DNA of 64,000 bases, from NCBI RefSeq assembly GCF_009873495.1, contig NZ_CP046703.1, positions 4,010,501-4,074,500 of the forward strand. The letters run 5' to 3'. Positions 62,933 to 64,000 of this stretch are shown in pieces (positions within the stretch are counted from its first letter, which is position 1; each line of letters begins with the position of its first letter). The notes below the pieces were generated by a model. The model did not search any database, was not told the DNA's origin, and worked only from the letters and a program-made list of their open reading frames with translations. Source of the DNA: Nostoc sp. ATCC 53789. Its GTDB lineage: Bacteria; Cyanobacteriota; Cyanobacteriia; Cyanobacteriales; Nostocaceae. The position numbers and the translations under genes were made by a program.

Positions 62933-64000
62933 TGAGCAATGGCTTGATCTTGATTGTGGATGATATGCCCACCAATTTGGAAGTCATTTCCAGCACCCTA
63001 GAAGATGCTGGCTTTGAAGTAGCGATCGCTCTGGATGGACTTAGCGCGATCGAACAAGCACAGCTTAATGAGGAACTCGATCTGATCTTATTGGATGTGA
63101 TGATGCCGGGAATTGACGGCTTTGAAACCTGTCAACGCCTCAAAAGCAACCCAACCACCAGCCATATCCCGATTATTTTTATGACTGCACTCTCGGATAC
63201 CACGAACAAAGTCCGCGCTCTAGAATTGGGAGCCGTAGACTACATCACCAAACCTTTTTCTGAGCAAGAAGTCCTTGCACGAGTCAAAACTCAAACCAAG
63301 CTATATCGACTCAGCCGTAGCTTAGAACAGCAAGTGGTCGAGCGCACAACCCAACTATCTGAGGCATTGGCAGAACTCAAGACCTCACAAATCCAACTCG
63401 TGCAACGCGAAAAACTATCTGCTTTGGGCAACTTAGTCGCAGGAGTCGCCCATGAAATTAATAATCCCATTGGGTTCTTGAGCGGCAACATCGAGCCGGC
63501 TCTAGAGTATATCAACGATATTTTTGGATTAGTTGACCTTTATCAACAGGAATATCCACAGCCCAGTACTACAATTCAAAACGAGATTAAAACCATTGAC
63601 CTCGATTATATCCGTGAGGATCTTCCTAAACTAGTCGGCTCGATGCGTGAAGGAGTGAGGCGAATTACAGATATTAGCACTAGTCTCAGAACCTTTTCTC
63701 GTGCTGACACCGAGCGCCCCGTTCTTTGCAACCTTCATGATGGTATTGACAGCACAATTTTAATTTTAAAACATCGTCTGAAAGCAAATGAAGAACGCCC
63801 CGCTATTGATGTGATCACTGATTATGGTGATTTGCCCCAAATTGAATGTTTTCCGGGTCAGTTAAATCAGGTATTTATGAATATTTTGGCAAATGCCATT
63901 GATGCATTAGAAGACTCGAATAATGGACGCACTTTTAAGGAAATTCAAGCCAATCCTAACCGCATTATCATAAAAACTAGAGTCAAAGATAACCAAATTC
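62932..64000 (+). CDS. Response regulator-histidine kinase fusion (3' end outside the window)
   Basis: At least 356 codons, open to the window edge. ATG 62932 overlaps the TAA of the previous kinase (TAATG). An N-terminal REC domain (about residues 5-120: LIVDDMPTNLEV, phospho-Asp in LILLDVMMPGIDG near 57, ITKPFSEQEV) leads through a coiled coil (RLSRSLEQQVVERTTQL) to a HisKA with His174 (AGVAHEINNPIGF) and the start of an ATPase domain (FMNILANAIDALED). The REC probably receives phosphate from the upstream kinase and controls the downstream catalytic core. The kinase core resembles that of the PAS kinase at 19326-20855. Confidence 0.92.
   Translation, partial: MSNGLILIVDDMPTNLEVISSTLEDAGFEVAIALDGLSAIEQAQLNEELDLILLDVMMPGIDGFETCQRLKSNPTTSHIPIIFMTALSDTTNKVRALELGAVDYITKPFSEQEVLARVKTQTKLYRLSRSLEQQVVERTTQLSEALAELKTSQIQLVQREKLSALGNLVAGVAHEINNPIGFLSGNIEPALEYINDIFGLVDLYQQEYPQPSTTIQNEIKTIDLDYIREDLPKLVGSMREGVRRITDISTSLRTFSRADTERPVLCNLHDGIDSTILILKHRLKANEERPAIDVITDYGDLPQIECFPGQLNQVFMNILANAIDALEDSNNGRTFKEIQANPNRIIIKTRVKDNQI

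Overview
The window looks like chromosomal DNA of a filamentous, heterocyst-type cyanobacterium of the Nostoc/Anabaena group. The evidence is the very frequent HIP1 octamer (GCGATCGC), heptameric short tandem repeats between genes, small palindromic repeat elements, cyanobacteria-restricted families (DUF3288, vMAP-type AAA proteins, cyanobacteriochrome-like GAF domains, a DevBCA exporter), a PyrF-PyrE fusion, and many hybrid histidine kinases. This assignment is an inference from gene content; no search was run.

Layout. 0-4 kb: end of a probable membrane glycosyltransferase, a zinc-dependent dehydrogenase, a tiny zinc-ribbon protein, a GT4 glycosyltransferase and exonuclease III. 4.2-6.6 kb: a HopA1-family protein beside an aminoglycoside-phosphotransferase-like kinase, the enzyme pair known from class V lanthipeptide synthesis. 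6.6-7.7 kb is gene-poor with decayed fragments. 7.7-12.1 kb: aroC, a DUF3288 gene and clpC with a clear terminator. 12.3-16.5 kb: a toxin-antitoxin pair, an AI-2E-type permease, a PyrF-PyrE fusion and a cytochrome b. 17.3-26.2 kb: a PRC-barrel protein, a PAS histidine kinase that has lost its phospho-acceptor His, a vMAP-type AAA protein, dnaG, and a cell-wall hydrolase whose amidase domain has lost catalytic residues. 26.5-29.1 kb: a BsuBI/PstI-type methyltransferase-endonuclease fusion cut by one in-frame TAA. 29.3-40.8 kb: signalling genes (CBS-GAF-GAF-HK-REC-REC-Hpt, a TPR protein, a DUF4118-PAS hybrid kinase, an adenylate cyclase) with a 42-bp tandem array between them. 41-45.9 kb: an XPB-like helicase overlapping its Bax1/DUF790 partner, a DEAD-box RNA helicase, and an IF-3 homologue with no ordinary start codon. 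46-50.2 kb: a TetR regulator divergent from devBCA, with palindromes between them. 50.3-54.1 kb: a minus-strand accessory block (NB-ARC protein, VapC-type toxin-antitoxin, HNH nuclease and two uncharacterised genes). 54.3-64 kb: a VIT-VWA protein, tRNA-Ser(CGA), a CapA-like protein, and a Cache-HAMP hybrid kinase overlapping a REC-HK gene that runs off the end.

How genes work together. The best-supported functional units are XPB/Bax1, TetR/devBCA, HopA1/kinase, the two toxin-antitoxin pairs, the broken R-M fusion, and the two-gene kinase unit at the right edge. The most unusual observations are the HopA1/kinase pair, the nonsense-split R-M fusion, the probable AUC start of the IF-3 homologue, the paired cysteines in two tandem GAF domains, the degenerate amidase, the His-to-Asn kinase, repeat insertions inside reading frames, and the uncharacterised HNH cassette.
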